64,000 nucleotides of DNA from Cyrtodaria siliqua. Taxonomy: Eukaryota; Mollusca; Bivalvia; Adapedonta; Hiatellidae. Positions 63,860 to 64,000 of this stretch are shown here, in pieces. Made by a program: the position numbers and the translations under genes. Location: NCBI GenBank assembly GCA_037043455.1, contig JAWPHD010001345.1:1-64000 (forward strand), given 5' to 3'. Position 1 is the first letter of the stretch. Each line of letters opens with the position of its first letter. The notes under the pieces are model-generated. The model searched no databases. It was not told the origin of the DNA and saw only the letters and a program-made list of their open reading frames with translations.

Positions 63860-64000
63860 TTATATGTCTCTACCCAAATATTGACGGCTGCCACCACCAG
63901 CCACTATGGCTGATAATCTTTCTTTTGTTGTTTCTTGTTGCTTTGATTCATCTGTGGAACTCTGTTTCGTGAAACCCTCTGATATATCTTTTAATAGTTC
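63860..64000 (-). CDS. Polinton protein, C-terminal part only
   Basis: The minus-strand frame entering from beyond the window reads ELLKDISEGFTKQSSTDE, SKQQETTKERLSAIVAGGGS and RQYLGRDI, stop at 63860-63862. No start is in the window. The Gly-rich end and position suggest another virion-type gene; not identified. Confidence 0.55.
   Translation of the reverse strand, partial: ELLKDISEGFTKQSSTDESKQQETTKERLSAIVAGGGSRQYLGRDI

Overview
This is a window of animal nuclear DNA, most likely from a bivalve mollusc. It is AT-rich, has no operons and no host gene with an intact reading frame, and is built almost entirely of transposable elements and tandem arrays. The bivalve guess rests on two dispersed repeat families I associate with bivalve genomes (a ~162-bp unit with GGACCAGTAACAGCGG and a ~315-bp unit with GACTACTCCTCTGAAAC), on tRNA-derived SINEs, on several non-LTR retrotransposon families and on a Polinton/Maverick. 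This is recognition from memory; the species is not determined.

Layout. 1-10039: foldback elements, a retrotransposon 3' end (2580-3440), a very homogeneous 50-bp minisatellite of 33 units (3591-5220), a decayed terminal exon resembling the RNA-binding protein RBM42 (6691-6800), and arrays of the bivalve repeats. 10040-25445: a ~15.4-kb DNA transposon. Its ends are a 28-29-bp outer inverted repeat that extends inward to about 440 bp or more, it is flanked by a 5-bp target duplication (AGTTT), and an empty site can be read from the host repeat. It carries two tandem ~6.57-kb units, each with a decayed unrecognised protein gene and two copies of a ~1.6-kb module with small exon-like frames and a TCACG-rich MITE. 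A Helentron-like element (10069-11843) is nested in its left end. 25451-30900: the other half of the host repeat, SINEs and MITEs. 30905-35617: one RNase H-bearing non-LTR retrotransposon whose 5' part (endonuclease) is inverted relative to its reverse transcriptase, itself interrupted by a second retroelement. 36711-47393: repeat arrays, SINEs, tRNA-like sequences and two more broken retrotransposons. 47553-50045: a 28-bp GC-rich minisatellite in two blocks, open in several frames.

50332-64000: a Polinton/Maverick. It has a broken protein-primed family B DNA polymerase (+), a broken DDE integrase (-), a short + strand gene and five small - strand genes typical of the family; capsid, protease and ATPase genes would lie beyond base 64000. 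Near its left side a 5'-truncated non-LTR retrotransposon (51801-56189) is flanked exactly by 1,469-bp direct repeats (50332-51800 and 56190-57658), which looks like an exceptionally long target-site duplication unless it is an assembly artefact.

The genes work together only within elements: integrase plus polymerase for Polinton mobilisation and replication, endonuclease plus reverse transcriptase for retrotransposon copying, and a shared 3' tail (GCCGT-AAAC-(CATT)n) linking the SINEs to one retrotransposon. Nearly every coding frame is broken by stops or single-base shifts, so this is a graveyard of elements, with some indels possibly being sequencing errors.
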